From: Betaproteobacteria bacterium
GTDB lineage: Bacteria > Pseudomonadota > Gammaproteobacteria > Burkholderiales > SG8-41
Assembly: GCA_900299145.1 (NCBI GenBank)
Contig: OMIN01000149.1
Coordinates: 1-64,000, forward strand
Length of the DNA stretch: 64,000 bases
Direction: 5' to 3'
Shown in pieces: positions 17,861-26,435 of the stretch. A program made the translations under genes and the position numbers. How positions within the stretch are numbered: the first letter of the stretch is position 1; the number at the start of each line of letters is the position of its first letter. Under the pieces are notes generated by a model, which ran no database searches, had not been told where the DNA came from, and worked only from the letters and a program-made list of their open reading frames with translations.

Positions 17861-18655
17861 ATGGAATACGAGTTTGACGACATTCTGTATACGGTTGTCG
17901 GCGGTGTCGCAACCATCACCATCAACCGGCCGCAAAAGCTGAATTCGGTCACTGCGCACAGCCTGCGCGAAATCGAAGTGGCTTTTGACGCTGCAGGCAA
18001 GGACCCCGAGGTGGGCGTCGTGGTGTTTACCGGCGCGGGGGAGAAATCGTTTTGTGCGGGTGCTGATGTGTCGTGGCAGAAGGAAGGCAAGATGGGACAC
18101 GGCGGCGCGGCCGATTTCACACCACCGTATCTCACCATCTCGCGCTGCCCCAAGCCAGTGATTGCACGCGTGAATGGTTATGCCATCGGCGGCGGTCACC
18201 ATTTTGCCTACTTTTGCGACTTCACCATCGCAGCCGAGCATGCGGTGTTCGGGCAAAGCGAACCGCGCGTGGCCTATCCGGCCAGCGGTGTTGTGGTCAA
18301 CTATTTGACGCGCATTGTCGGACACAAGCGTGCGCGTGAGATCTGGATGCTAGGCCGCCGCTATAGCGCGCAACAGATGAAGGATTGGGGGCTGGTCAAC
18401 GCGGTGGTGCCCATGGCGCAGCTTGATGCGGAAGTGGCGAAATGGTGCGATGAGTTGCTCGCGGTATCGCCGACTTGCCTGAAGATTTACAAGGCGTCGT
18501 TCATTGAAGAGTTTGAAGACTTGATGGGGCAGGGCGATTTATTGCGCCGCTGGCTCACGCCGCCGGATTTTCGCGAGACCGAGCAGAAGGAAGGCACCAG
18601 CGCATTCCTTGAAAAACGCAAACCCGACTATTCGCGATTTCGCAAGCCGCGCTGA
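17861..18655 (+). CDS. Crotonase-family protein, MenB/BadI-like
   Basis: 264 residues. Begins MEYEFDDILYTVVGGVATIT, then FTGAGEKSFCAGADVSWQK and NGYAIGGGHHFAYFCDFTIA, and a C-terminus ending ETEQKEGTSAFLEKRKPDYS. The AGAGxxxFCxGxD and EGxxAFLEKRKPD features resemble MenB and the 2-ketocyclohexanecarboxyl-CoA hydrolase BadI, which act in ring closure or ring opening. A ring-cleaving role for an alicyclic acyl-CoA is therefore possible but only inferred. It is the last gene of the plus-strand operon and converges on the next Bug gene. Confidence 0.85.
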   Translation: MEYEFDDILYTVVGGVATITINRPQKLNSVTAHSLREIEVAFDAAGKDPEVGVVVFTGAGEKSFCAGADVSWQKEGKMGHGGAADFTPPYLTISRCPKPVIARVNGYAIGGGHHFAYFCDFTIAAEHAVFGQSEPRVAYPASGVVVNYLTRIVGHKRAREIWMLGRRYSAQQMKDWGLVNAVVPMAQLDAEVAKWCDELLAVSPTCLKIYKASFIEEFEDLMGQGDLLRRWLTPPDFRETEQKEGTSAFLEKRKPDYSRFRKPR

Positions 18656-18675
18656 CACTGGCTGCCCACGTGCGG

Positions 18676-19650
18676 TTACTCTGCAACGATATTCGTGTCC
18701 CGAATCAGTTTGCGTAGTTTTTCCTCATCGGCGCGCAGCACGGCATCGAACTGATCGGGCGTGCGCACCGCTGAGACTTCCTGTCCCAGCCCTTCCAGCC
18801 GCCGCAGCAAGTCCTGATCGTTGCGCGCAACTTCCATTGCTTCGCCCAGCCTGGCGCGCACCGGGCGCGGGATGGCGGCGGGCGCGACGGCGCCTATCCA
18901 GACTTCAAAGATGGCATCGGGGAAACCAAATTCCTTCACCGTGGGAATGTCGGTAAATTTGGGCGAACGCTTTTCGGCGCTGATGGCCAGTGCGCGCAGC
19001 GCACCGGACTGCAGCAACGCCGCCGCCGAATTGGGCGCGCCCATCATGAAGGCGACACGGCCCGCCGCCACGTCAGGCACTGCCGCCGTGATGCCTTTGT
19101 AAGGCACGTGATTGAAGCTGACACCAGCCTGCCGCGCAAGTAGCGCCACGCCGAGGTGATTCGTCGTGCCGATGCCGCTGGTGCCAAAGCTGATGGCGCC
19201 GGGATGCTTTTTCGCGGCTGCGATCAGATCGGCCAGTGACTTGAACGGCGAAGCACCGCTGGTTACCAGCAGCATGGGCGAGCGCACCATCTCGCCCACA
19301 GCAGTGAATTCCTTCACCGCGTATCCCGCTTGCGGGTTGATATGCGGCACGGTGACCAGCGTGTTGGCCGACACCAGCAGGGTGTAGCCATCGGCGGGTG
19401 CCTTCAGCACATGACGCACCGCGAGCAATGTGCTGGCGCCCGCGACGTTTTCGACAGTGATGGGCTGCTTGAGATGGCCCTGCATTTTGTCGGCATAAAG
19501 CCGCGCCGCCTGATCGACCAGCGTGCCGGGTGCGCTGCCGGCGATGACGCGAATGGATTTGGCGGGAAATGTTTCAGCAGCGGATGCAGGCTCGGGCAGC
19601 CAGACCGGCGCGAGTGCCAGAAACAATGCGGCTGCCGGCCGGGCACGCAT
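18676..19650 (-). CDS. Bug/TctC-family tricarboxylate-binding protein
   Basis: 324 residues. The signal peptide MRARPAAALFLALAPVWLPE (cleavage near ASAA) precedes FPAKSIRVIAGSAPGTLVDQ, a divergent ligand loop lacking the double Gly of PGG. VENVAGASTLLAVRHV and HVPYKGITAAVPD follow. It forms a two-gene minus-strand unit with the carboxymuconolactone decarboxylase-like gene upstream, with a dispersed repeat between them in the opposite orientation. Confidence 0.88.
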   Translation of the reverse strand: MRARPAAALFLALAPVWLPEPASAAETFPAKSIRVIAGSAPGTLVDQAARLYADKMQGHLKQPITVENVAGASTLLAVRHVLKAPADGYTLLVSANTLVTVPHINPQAGYAVKEFTAVGEMVRSPMLLVTSGASPFKSLADLIAAAKKHPGAISFGTSGIGTTNHLGVALLARQAGVSFNHVPYKGITAAVPDVAAGRVAFMMGAPNSAAALLQSGALRALAISAEKRSPKFTDIPTVKEFGFPDAIFEVWIGAVAPAAIPRPVRARLGEAMEVARNDQDLLRRLEGLGQEVSAVRTPDQFDAVLRADEEKLRKLIRDTNIVAE

Positions 19651-19659
19651 GGATAGTTT

Positions 19660-19678
19660 GTAACTATTTGTTTTTATT
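19660..19678 (+). repeat. Dispersed 19-bp repeat, copy 6 (antisense to neighbours)
   Basis: GTAACTATTTGTTTTTATT with tail GGATTTTATTTT. The tail runs into the 3' end of the carboxymuconolactone decarboxylase-like gene and supplies its TAA stop. It forms an inverted pair with copy 7 at 20335-20353. Confidence 0.9.
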
Positions 19679-19683
19679 GGATT

Positions 19684-20232
19684 TTATTTTCTGAACGCCG
19701 GATATAAGTTGACGTAACCGTGCTCAATGCGGCGCTTGGCACGCTTGGCGGCTTCTTCACGCGAATGCGGAATGAAACCGTGGCCCGCCACCAGCCGTTG
19801 CATGAAGGCCGCACGCCCCGCCGCTGCGATGGCGTCCTGCAGCGCCTGTTCTTCCCAGCCCGCGGCGAACACGGCATCTGCATCAGCTTGCGTCATGGCG
19901 TTGGGTGTCAGCATCACCTTGCGCACGAACGCGAGCAATGGCTTCAACTTTGCGCCGACATTCGCGGTGTCCGGATTTTCGAGCAAGCGCTCGATCAGCC
20001 CGCGTTCGATACCCCATGCGTAGGCGACTTCCGAGTGCGCCACGTAAACGTATTCACAGCCCGCGACACCAGCGGCATAAGAGAAAATCAACTCGCGCTC
20101 GCCTTGCGTCAGCGGCGAAGGGCCATTCATGGTCGCCTGACTCATTTGCGACCACGGTTCGTAGATGGCCGGATATTTAGTGTAGACGGCAGGCGGGCCG
20201 GCGTCGTGTGCGAGGGATTTGAAGAAGGGCAT
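19684..20232 (-). CDS. Carboxymuconolactone decarboxylase / AhpD-like family protein
   Basis: 182 residues. The conserved core is GERELIFSYAAGVAGCEYVYVAHSEVAYAWG. In the AhpD fold a CxxC pair precedes a His; here only the first Cys remains (C-E-Y-V), and the His is kept (AHS). A disulfide-type peroxidase activity is therefore doubtful; a decarboxylase or hydrolase-like role is possible. AAGGAT precedes the ATG by about eight bases. It is first in a unit with the Bug gene and is flanked on both sides by inverted copies of the dispersed repeat. Confidence 0.78.
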   Translation of the reverse strand: MPFFKSLAHDAGPPAVYTKYPAIYEPWSQMSQATMNGPSPLTQGERELIFSYAAGVAGCEYVYVAHSEVAYAWGIERGLIERLLENPDTANVGAKLKPLLAFVRKVMLTPNAMTQADADAVFAAGWEEQALQDAIAAAGRAAFMQRLVAGHGFIPHSREEAAKRAKRRIEHGYVNLYPAFRK

Positions 20233-20334
20233 GTCAGTGATCCTTTATGGCGGAGGACGAAAGGTGGCGATTGCATTGCGGGCGGGGGCGCAATGCGCAC
20301 GTTTCAAGACTTGCAATGAGCCTTGAAATAATTC

Positions 20335-20353
20335 AATAAAAACAAATGGTTAC
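20335..20353 (-). repeat. Dispersed 19-bp repeat, copy 7
   Basis: Minus strand GTAACCATTTGTTTTTATT with tail GAATTATTT, sense to the gene starting at 20232, about 100 bases upstream of it. Confidence 0.9.
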
Positions 20354-20388
20354 GAGAGTCTACAGGATGCCACGGCGCTTGAAGCCAA

Positions 20389-20480
<92 letters not shown>

Positions 20481-20606
20481 GTACTACTCAACTGACCATG
20501 CTACCCGTCACGCTACGCTTTGGCTACGGCCGCGCTATGCGCTTAACTTGCGGCTGCACCGAAAGTTAGCCTTCACCGCAACGAACGCCAAGGCGCTCGT
20601 TGTCCG

Positions 20607-20640
20607 GGCGTGCGACTTAAACTACTCATCCACCTCTCCG
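20607..20640 (-). pseudogene. tRNA-Ser 5' fragment (partial duplicate)
   Basis: These 34 bases match 20448-20481, the 5' half of the tRNA-Ser gene (acceptor strand, D arm and start of the anticodon stem), with one mismatch. Beyond this the sequence diverges: no anticodon stem closes and there is no T arm, so it is a remnant and not a second tRNA. It could mark an old recombination or integration event at the tRNA. Confidence 0.85.
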
Positions 20641-20692
20641 GGAGGCGCGATTTTAACAGATAGTCGCGTGGCTTCTGATGTATTGATTAGGG

Positions 20693-20983
20693 CTATCGCG
20701 CTCCACTCGCTTCCAGATAGAAATAAATCTTTGCCGCGATCAACAGCACTTCGGCCACCAGCAGGATAAACAGCGCCACAAAGCCGATGTGCTGATCCAG
20801 CACAAAACGTGGCGTGATGGCGCGGGCCAGTTTCATCACCGGTGAGGTGATGGTCTTGAAAATAAAGTAGATCACGTTACTGTCGCGCTTGGCGCCTGCA
20901 AACAGGAACATCACGCCTTGCGCCAGCAACGAGAGCAGCGCGATCTCGTTGATGGCCTTGAGGATGATAATGAGCTGGTACAT
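20693..20983 (-). CDS. Small inner-membrane protein of unknown function
   Basis: 96 residues with hydrophobic segments at about 4-30 (IIILKAINEIALLSLLAQGV) and 65-90 (HIGFVALFILLVAEVLLIAA) separated by a basic stretch containing KRDSN and KLARAITPR. I do not recognise a named family. It starts four bases after the TPR gene ends on the same strand, so the two are probably co-transcribed. It ends close to the tRNA region. Confidence 0.7.
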   Translation of the reverse strand: MYQLIIILKAINEIALLSLLAQGVMFLFAGAKRDSNVIYFIFKTITSPVMKLARAITPRFVLDQHIGFVALFILLVAEVLLIAAKIYFYLEASGAR

Positions 20984-20987
20984 GGCA

Positions 20988-21551
20988 TCAGGTCCGCATG
21001 GACTGCGTGGCTTGTATGAGTTGAGCAGTAGCCTTGGGATCGAACTGTTTCAGCTTATCGATCACTTCGGCGAGCTTATCCGGTTGACCAAGTGCATGGT
21101 GTTGCATACCAAGTTCGTACAGCGCGTGTGGATTCATCGGTTGCAGCTTTGCTGCGCGTTCAAATGATTTGACAGCGGCTTCGCGGTGATCGAGCGCCAC
21201 CTGCGACATGCCAAGCCCAAACCACGCGCGGTCGAGCGCTGGGCTGGCATTTACCGCCGACTCAAACAATGCTATCGCTTCTTCATGCCGCGCCTGCTTC
21301 TGGCGAATGTAGCCCAGATTGAATTGAGTGTTGGCGTCGCCCGGTTGAACACGCAGCACGGCTTCAAACTGCGCGGCAGCCAGCTCGTATTCGCCTTTTT
21401 CACCGTAATGAAAGCCCAGCGAATTGGACGCCACCAGGTGCGAAGGCTCTGCGGCCAGCACGTCTTGCAGCGCGGAAATGGCCTGATCGCGCCGGTAGAA
21501 AAACAGGAAAAAACGCGCGCGCCGGTAGTGCCACCAGGATTGAAAATTCAT
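20988..21551 (-). CDS. TPR-repeat protein
   Basis: 187 residues from ATG 21551 (MNFQSWWHYRRARFFLFFYR). A longer frame would run back into the symporter gene. About five tetratricopeptide repeats are visible, for example ASNSLGFHYGEKGEYELAAA, TQFNLGYIRQKQARHEEAIA and AWFGLGMSQVALDHREAAVK. TPR arrays mediate protein-protein contacts. The N-terminus is aromatic and basic with no clear signal peptide, so it may associate with the membrane face. Partner unknown. Confidence 0.85.
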   Translation of the reverse strand: MNFQSWWHYRRARFFLFFYRRDQAISALQDVLAAEPSHLVASNSLGFHYGEKGEYELAAAQFEAVLRVQPGDANTQFNLGYIRQKQARHEEAIALFESAVNASPALDRAWFGLGMSQVALDHREAAVKSFERAAKLQPMNPHALYELGMQHHALGQPDKLAEVIDKLKQFDPKATAQLIQATQSMRT

Positions 21552-21565
21552 GAGCGAATTGTAGT

Positions 21566-21597
21566 GCAAAAACAAAGCCCGCCGAAGCGGGCTTTGT
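21566..21597 (-). terminator. Rho-independent terminator of the symporter operon
   Basis: Arms ACAAAGCCCGC and GCGGGCTTTGT with a CGAA loop (as read on plus); on the minus strand the stem is followed by TTTTTGC. It lies 20 bases after the symporter stop and just before the TPR gene. Confidence 0.85.
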
Positions 21598-21616
21598 TCG
21601 TTGCTGACGGTACGGA

Positions 21617-23692
21617 TTACGATGCTTGCGAGACGTGCGTGTCGCCCACCAGATTGGGGTAACGCACATGCTCTACCAGCGCTTGCACTTTCTCGTCGGG
21701 TGGCGCAGTCAGCAGACTCACGATGAAGATGGTGAGCAGGCCCACCGGCAGGCCAAACACGCCAGCCGAGATCGGATTCAGGCCGAACCAGAGGTCCATC
21801 TTCGGCACGCCCATGTTGGTGAAGAATGGATAGGTGCGAAGCATGTAATACATGCAAACACTCAATCCGGCCAGCATGCCAACAATGGCGCCCCACTTAT
21901 TGGCCCGCTTCCAGAAGACACCCATGACCAGCGGCGGGAAGAAAGCCGATGCCGCCAGCGAGAACGCCGCACCGACGAGGAAAAGAATGTCGCCGGGTTT
22001 GAGCGAGGTCACATAAGCGGCAACGCCAGCGACGATGATAAGCAATACCTTGGAAATCGTCACGCGTGTTTTGGTGGTGGCTTGCGGGTCGATCATTTTG
22101 TAATACAGATCGTGTGACAGCGCGTTGGCGATGGTCAGCAGCAAACCATCGGCGGTAGAGAGCGCCGCAGCCAGACCGCCGGCAGCAACGAGGCCTGATA
22201 CAACATAGGGTAAGCCCGCGATTTCGGGTGTTGCCAGCACGATCAGGTCGCCACCGATGACAATTTCTGCGAGTTGCACGATGCCGTCTTTGTTGATGTC
22301 CGTGATGTTCAGCAACGAGGGATCGACCTTTGCCCATGCTGCCGCCCAGGCGGGTAGAGAGGCAAAACTGCTGCCAACCAGATTGCTGTACACGTCGTAC
22401 TTCGCCAGCACTGCCAGACACGGCGCGGTGAAATACAGCAGGAAGATGAAAAACAGCGACCAGAACACAGACACGCGCGCCTGCTGCACGCTGGGCGTAG
22501 TGTAGTAGCGCATCAGAATGTGCGGCAGCGCGGCAGTACCGAACATCATGCAGAACACGATCCCAAGGAAGTTCATCTTGGCGGTAAACCGCGCATCTTC
22601 ATCCTTGCCGGGGTAGGGGTCGGCGTGCGGACGCGGCGGTGCGGCGCGCGCGGTAAGACCTTTATCCTTGTTCCACTGTGCCTTGGCGGCAGCTTCGTCC
22701 TTGAAGTAACCCGCAAGCGCTTTTTCGGCGGCGGCGACTTTGGCTTCATTGACCGGATCGGCGGCCTTGGCGTCGGCCACCGCCTTTTCGAGCTTGGCCT
22801 TGCCTTCGGCGTACGCCTTGGCCGGGTCTTTCAAACCGGCATTGGCTGCTGCGGCGCGATCCTTGAAGATATTGCGCACTTCGATCTCTTTGGGATCAGC
22901 CGTGATTTTTTTCTCCAGTTCGCCGACTTTTTGCAGTACCGGGCCGTAGGCTACTTGCGGCACGGGTATCCCCGTGTGCTTGAGTCCCAGCCAGACCACG
23001 GGCGTGAGATACGCAATAATCAGAATGATGTACTGCGCTACCTGCGTCCACGTCACTGCCTTCATACCACCGAGCATGGAGCACACCAGAATGCCGGCGA
23101 GGCCCACGTATACGCCGACGCCGAATTCCAGACCGGTGAAGCGGCTGGTGATCAGGCCGACGCCGTAAATTTGCGCCACGACGTAAACGAAGGAGCAGGT
23201 GATCGCCGCGATAATGCCAATCGAGCGGATAATGTTGCCGCCGTAACGTTCACCGAGGAAATCGGGAATGGTGAACTGTCCGAACTTGCGCAGATACGGC
23301 GCCAGCAGGAAAGCCACGAGGCAGTAACCGCCGGTCCAGCCCATCACGAAGGCGAGCCCGTCGAAGCCTGACAGATACAGCGTGCCCGCCATGCCGATGA
23401 ACGACGCGGCACTCATCCAGTCGGCGCCGGTCGCCATGCCGTTGAAGAAGGCAGGCACGCGGCGGCCCGCGACGTAATACTCCGATACCTCGGCCGTGCG
23501 GCTCATGATGCCGATGCCGGCGTACAAACCGATGGTGGCGGCGAGGAAGATGTAACCGATCACCGCGCGCGACATGCCCATCTGCTCGGCAATCGCGAGG
23601 AAAATCAGGAACGCGATAAACCCGCCCGTGTAAAACGAGTAATATTTTTTCAGTTGCGCGTTGAACGCGCTGTGGGAGACGGCCTGGCTCAT
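21617..23692 (-). CDS. Sodium:solute symporter, large subunit (ActP-like / VC_2705 type)
   Basis: 691 residues with about 13 predicted membrane segments. SSS-family landmarks are EYYVAGRRVPAFFNGMATGA, GADWMSAASFIGMAGTLYLS, AYLTPVVWLGL and GGLAAALSTADGLLLTIANA (Na+ site region). A hydrophilic insert of about 130 residues, rich in Ala, Lys and Glu and probably coiled coil, lies between membrane segments at about 250-380. Members of this subfamily pair with a DUF4212 small subunit, encoded just upstream with a four-base overlap. The likely substrate is a short monocarboxylate such as acetate, consistent with acs nearby. Confidence 0.9.
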   Translation of the reverse strand: MSQAVSHSAFNAQLKKYYSFYTGGFIAFLIFLAIAEQMGMSRAVIGYIFLAATIGLYAGIGIMSRTAEVSEYYVAGRRVPAFFNGMATGADWMSAASFIGMAGTLYLSGFDGLAFVMGWTGGYCLVAFLLAPYLRKFGQFTIPDFLGERYGGNIIRSIGIIAAITCSFVYVVAQIYGVGLITSRFTGLEFGVGVYVGLAGILVCSMLGGMKAVTWTQVAQYIILIIAYLTPVVWLGLKHTGIPVPQVAYGPVLQKVGELEKKITADPKEIEVRNIFKDRAAAANAGLKDPAKAYAEGKAKLEKAVADAKAADPVNEAKVAAAEKALAGYFKDEAAAKAQWNKDKGLTARAAPPRPHADPYPGKDEDARFTAKMNFLGIVFCMMFGTAALPHILMRYYTTPSVQQARVSVFWSLFFIFLLYFTAPCLAVLAKYDVYSNLVGSSFASLPAWAAAWAKVDPSLLNITDINKDGIVQLAEIVIGGDLIVLATPEIAGLPYVVSGLVAAGGLAAALSTADGLLLTIANALSHDLYYKMIDPQATTKTRVTISKVLLIIVAGVAAYVTSLKPGDILFLVGAAFSLAASAFFPPLVMGVFWKRANKWGAIVGMLAGLSVCMYYMLRTYPFFTNMGVPKMDLWFGLNPISAGVFGLPVGLLTIFIVSLLTAPPDEKVQALVEHVRYPNLVGDTHVSQAS

Positions 23693-23955
23693 TCGAGGTC
23701 TCCTTCGTCAACGCCATACTCTTTATCGAGCTTTTTCATGTAGAGGGCGTAAACGCCGATGATGGCGACGTAAATGGCCAGTGAACCTTGCGCCGACATG
23801 TAAAAGCCCAGCGGGAAGCCAAGGAAAGTCATACCGTTCAGTTCGCGGGCGAACCAGCCTTCGATGAACGTCACGACAAACCATACGGCCAGCAAGATGG
23901 CTGTCATGACAAGATTTTTTCGCCAGTATTCCTGGTGTTTTGCGCTAGGCTGCAC
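23689..23955 (-). CDS. DUF4212 symporter small subunit
   Basis: 88 residues starting at GTG 23955 (VQPSAKHQEYW). AAGGAGGAG lies five bases before this GTG; longer in-frame starts at 23997 and 24105 lack such a site. Two membrane segments (VMTAILLAVWFVVTFIEGW; SLAIYVAIIGVYALYMKK) flank the short loop FARELNGMTFLGFPLGFY, typical of DUF4212. Its stop overlaps the symporter ATG (ATGA), as expected for an obligate partner. Confidence 0.88.
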   Translation of the reverse strand: MQPSAKHQEYWRKNLVMTAILLAVWFVVTFIEGWFARELNGMTFLGFPLGFYMSAQGSLAIYVAIIGVYALYMKKLDKEYGVDEGDLE

Positions 23956-24202
23956 AGGCTCCTCCTTGAGTGGTAAAACGATTAAGCGGTTAAACATACG
24001 CGCGAAGCCAAAGGCATAGGTTGTTGTTGGCGGCTTCGCTTGCACCGGCGCGACGCGTAACCACGTAAAATAACCGCGACACACCGGGCAATGTACATAT
24101 TGCATATAGCAGGATCATCGTAATTGAAGTAACTTACAAAATCCTGAACCTGTGTCAGCTTCAAGCGGTGTTGGCGGGTCGGGTCGAATCCATAAAATCT
24201 AT

Positions 24203-24221
24203 AATAAAAACAAATACTTAT
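24203..24221 (-). repeat. Dispersed 19-bp repeat, copy 8
   Basis: Minus strand ATAAGTATTTGTTTTTATT with tail ATAGATTTTATG. It lies in the 333-base divergent region between the DUF4212 gene and the response regulator, sense to the symporter operon, about 250 bases upstream. Nothing else was recognised in this region. Confidence 0.88.
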
Positions 24222-24288
24222 GTGATGCCGTTGGAATGCGGTTTTGTTGCAGCACAACATCCGGGCGATAGGAGCGAGGGGGATCGCA

Positions 24289-24957
24289 GTGCGTATATTG
24301 ATTGCCGAAGATGATGCCGCGTTATCGGAAGCGTTACGTTTTACGCTGAGTCAGGCTGGCTACGCGGTGGATCTGGTGGGCCATGGCCTTGCTGCCGACG
24401 AGGCGCTGAAGGGTGACGGTTTCGGCTTGCTGATCCTGGATTTGGGGTTGCCCAAGCTTGATGGCCTTGAAGTGTTGCGCCGGCTGCGCAAACGCAACAC
24501 CACGTTGCCGGTGTTGATTCTGTCGGGCCGCGAACAGCCGGAAGAAAAAGTGGCCGGACTGGATTTGGGTGCCGATGATTATCTGGTCAAGCCCTTCAGT
24601 CTCTCTGAATTGCAGGCGCGCGTGCGGGCGCTACTGCGCCGCAGTGCGGGCGTGGCCGCGCCCATGCTGCAATATGGCGAACTGAGTTTCGACACAGTGG
24701 GGCGCGTGGCCAGTGTTGCGGGAAAGCCATTGCCGCTGTCGCTGCACGAAGCCGGCGTGCTTGAAGTGTTACTGCGCCGTTTTGGCCGCGTGGTGAGCAA
24801 GGAACAACTGGTCGAGCAGCTTTACAATTACGACAAGGAAGTCAGCCACAATGCGATTGAGGTTTACATCCATCGCGTGCGCAAGAAACTCACCGGTGCG
24901 GGCGTGGAAGTGCGCACGCATTATGGGCGCGGCTATGTGATTGATCACGCGGTGTAG
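24289..24957 (+). CDS. OmpR/PhoB-type response regulator (orphan)
   Basis: 222 residues from GTG 24289, preceded by GAGGGGGAT. Receiver domain: acidic pocket AEDDAALSEAL, phospho-acceptor Asp in LILDLGLPKLDG and Lys in DYLVKPFSLSEL. C-terminal winged helix with SKEQLVEQLYNYDKEVSHNA, VEVYIHR-type recognition region and RGYVIDHAV. It resembles the QseB/PmrA subgroup. No histidine kinase gene adjoins it; the only kinase in the window, at 27867, has its own receiver. It is divergent from the symporter operon, which it may control. Confidence 0.9.
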   Translation: MRILIAEDDAALSEALRFTLSQAGYAVDLVGHGLAADEALKGDGFGLLILDLGLPKLDGLEVLRRLRKRNTTLPVLILSGREQPEEKVAGLDLGADDYLVKPFSLSELQARVRALLRRSAGVAAPMLQYGELSFDTVGRVASVAGKPLPLSLHEAGVLEVLLRRFGRVVSKEQLVEQLYNYDKEVSHNAIEVYIHRVRKKLTGAGVEVRTHYGRGYVIDHAV

Positions 24958-24980
24958 TGGAGCGACCGTCCAATAGTATA

Positions 24981-24999
24981 GTAAGTATATGTTTTTATT
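24981..24999 (+). repeat. Dispersed 19-bp repeat, copy 9
   Basis: GTAAGTATATGTTTTTATT with tail GAATATTTATAG, 59 bases upstream of the Bug ATG at 25059, sense. Confidence 0.9.
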
Positions 25000-25058
25000 G
25001 AATATTTATAGTTCAGCTAACTGTCTGTAAAACATGTTGGCCGGTGAAGGAGAAACGC

Positions 25059-26057
25059 ATGGCTCGGCGAAAATGGCAGGGGGAAATCCGTATGAGCGTA
25101 ATGCTCGGAGCGTTCGCGGCTTTTGCAGTGGCGCTACTGCCTGCAACGGTATCCGCACAAGCCTATCCGTCGCGGCCGCTGCGCTTTATCGTGCCCTCGG
25201 CGCCGGGTGGCAGCCCTGACATCAATTCCCGCGAGCTCGCGGCGGAGCTCACCAAACAGATGGGGCAGCAGGTGGTGGTTGAAAATCGCCCCGGTGCAAG
25301 CGGCATCCTCGGTTATGAAATGCTGGCTCGCGCGAGTGCCGATGGTTACACCTTTGCCTACATTTCGAATTTTGTCGCCACGAATCCCAGCCTCTATGCA
25401 AGGCTGCCGTATGATTTCTTCCGGGATTTTCAGCCGGTCATTCACTATTTCGGCGGCATCAACATCCTGACGGTTTCGCAGTCGTCGCCGGCGCGCTCGG
25501 TGAAGGAGTTGCTGGAGCTGGTAAGGGCAAACCCTGGCAAGTTGTCGTTTGGCAGTTCAGGGGTAGGCGCGACACCGCATTTGTCGATGGAGCTGTTCGC
25601 AAGCATGACCGGCACCAACATCCAGCACGTGCCGTACAAAGGCACGCAACAGGCGGTCACCGATCTCATCGGCGGGCAAATCGAAATTCTGTGCGACAAC
25701 CTCGCATCGCTTTTGCCGTTGGTGAAATCCGGGCGTATACGCGCGCTGGCCGTCACCTCGGCAAAACGCTCGCAGGTACTGCCAGACCTGCCCACGCTCG
25801 ATGAAGCAGGGCTGCCAGGTTACGAATACACCGGCTGGTCGGGCATAGCCGTGCCTGCGGGTACGCCGCGCCCCCTCATTCAGCGGCTCAATGAAGAAAT
25901 CAACAAAGCGCTGGCCTCGCCTACGGTTCAGAAGGGCATCCTGTCGCGTGGCGGCACGCCGCTCGGCGGCACGCCTGAAAAATTCGGTGAACACGTGAAG
26001 CGCGAGACCGAGCGATTGGGGAAACTGATTCGGGCTGTCGGGATTAAACCGCAGTAG
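25059..26057 (+). CDS. Bug/TctC-family tricarboxylate-binding protein
   Basis: 332 residues from ATG 25059, preceded by GAAGGAGA. The signal peptide (LGAFAAFAVALLPATVSAQ) follows a basic N-terminus. Hallmarks are YPSRPLRFIVPSAPGGSPD, VVENRPGASGILG and HVPYKGTQQAVTD. It appears monocistronic, between an orphan response regulator and the PEP-CTERM gene. Ligand unknown. Confidence 0.9.
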   Translation: MARRKWQGEIRMSVMLGAFAAFAVALLPATVSAQAYPSRPLRFIVPSAPGGSPDINSRELAAELTKQMGQQVVVENRPGASGILGYEMLARASADGYTFAYISNFVATNPSLYARLPYDFFRDFQPVIHYFGGINILTVSQSSPARSVKELLELVRANPGKLSFGSSGVGATPHLSMELFASMTGTNIQHVPYKGTQQAVTDLIGGQIEILCDNLASLLPLVKSGRIRALAVTSAKRSQVLPDLPTLDEAGLPGYEYTGWSGIAVPAGTPRPLIQRLNEEINKALASPTVQKGILSRGGTPLGGTPEKFGEHVKRETERLGKLIRAVGIKPQ

Positions 26058-26390
26058 TCGCCGCTATCCGCTGTAGCTGGGCCTTACCGCGAGGCGCAGG
26101 AAGGAATCGGTAGTGTAGGCAGAAGCGTAGGGCAGTTTCTTGGCCCGCACTGGCCTTCCACCACCGGGATCGCCGATGTCTGGTCCGCATGTCTACCTTG
26201 CAACGGTGCTTTCTTGCGGACGAGCAAGCGTCGTCCGCAAGTAAACGTAAGAGGTGCGGCGAATAAAGGGAAAAACTTAGCGTTGACCCTCAAATAGGCT
26301 GCGTTTCTTAAAGGCTGTAAATTCTGCCATTGTGGCACACCGCCTAGCCTTTGCATCTATTCCCATCATACCCGGTACTCAACGGGCGCA
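26058..26390. other. Intergenic region with an 11-bp stem-loop
   Basis: No convincing gene. At 26213-26241 a perfect inverted repeat (CTTGCGGACGA, 7-base loop, TCGTCCGCAAG) could fold as a strong hairpin but has no following T-run, so it is not a standard terminator. The remainder shows no codon pattern or promoter I can support. Confidence 0.4.
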
Positions 26391-26416
26391 AAAAACCCCG
26401 CTTTAGCGGGGTTTTT
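26391..26416. terminator. Bidirectional rho-independent terminator
   Basis: AAAAACCCCGC, loop TTTA, GCGGGGTTTTT. On the minus strand it is 20 bases after the PEP-CTERM stop; the symmetrical A/T flanks would also stop plus-strand transcripts. Confidence 0.9.
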
Positions 26417-26435
26417 ATGAGACGGAAAACGCAGC

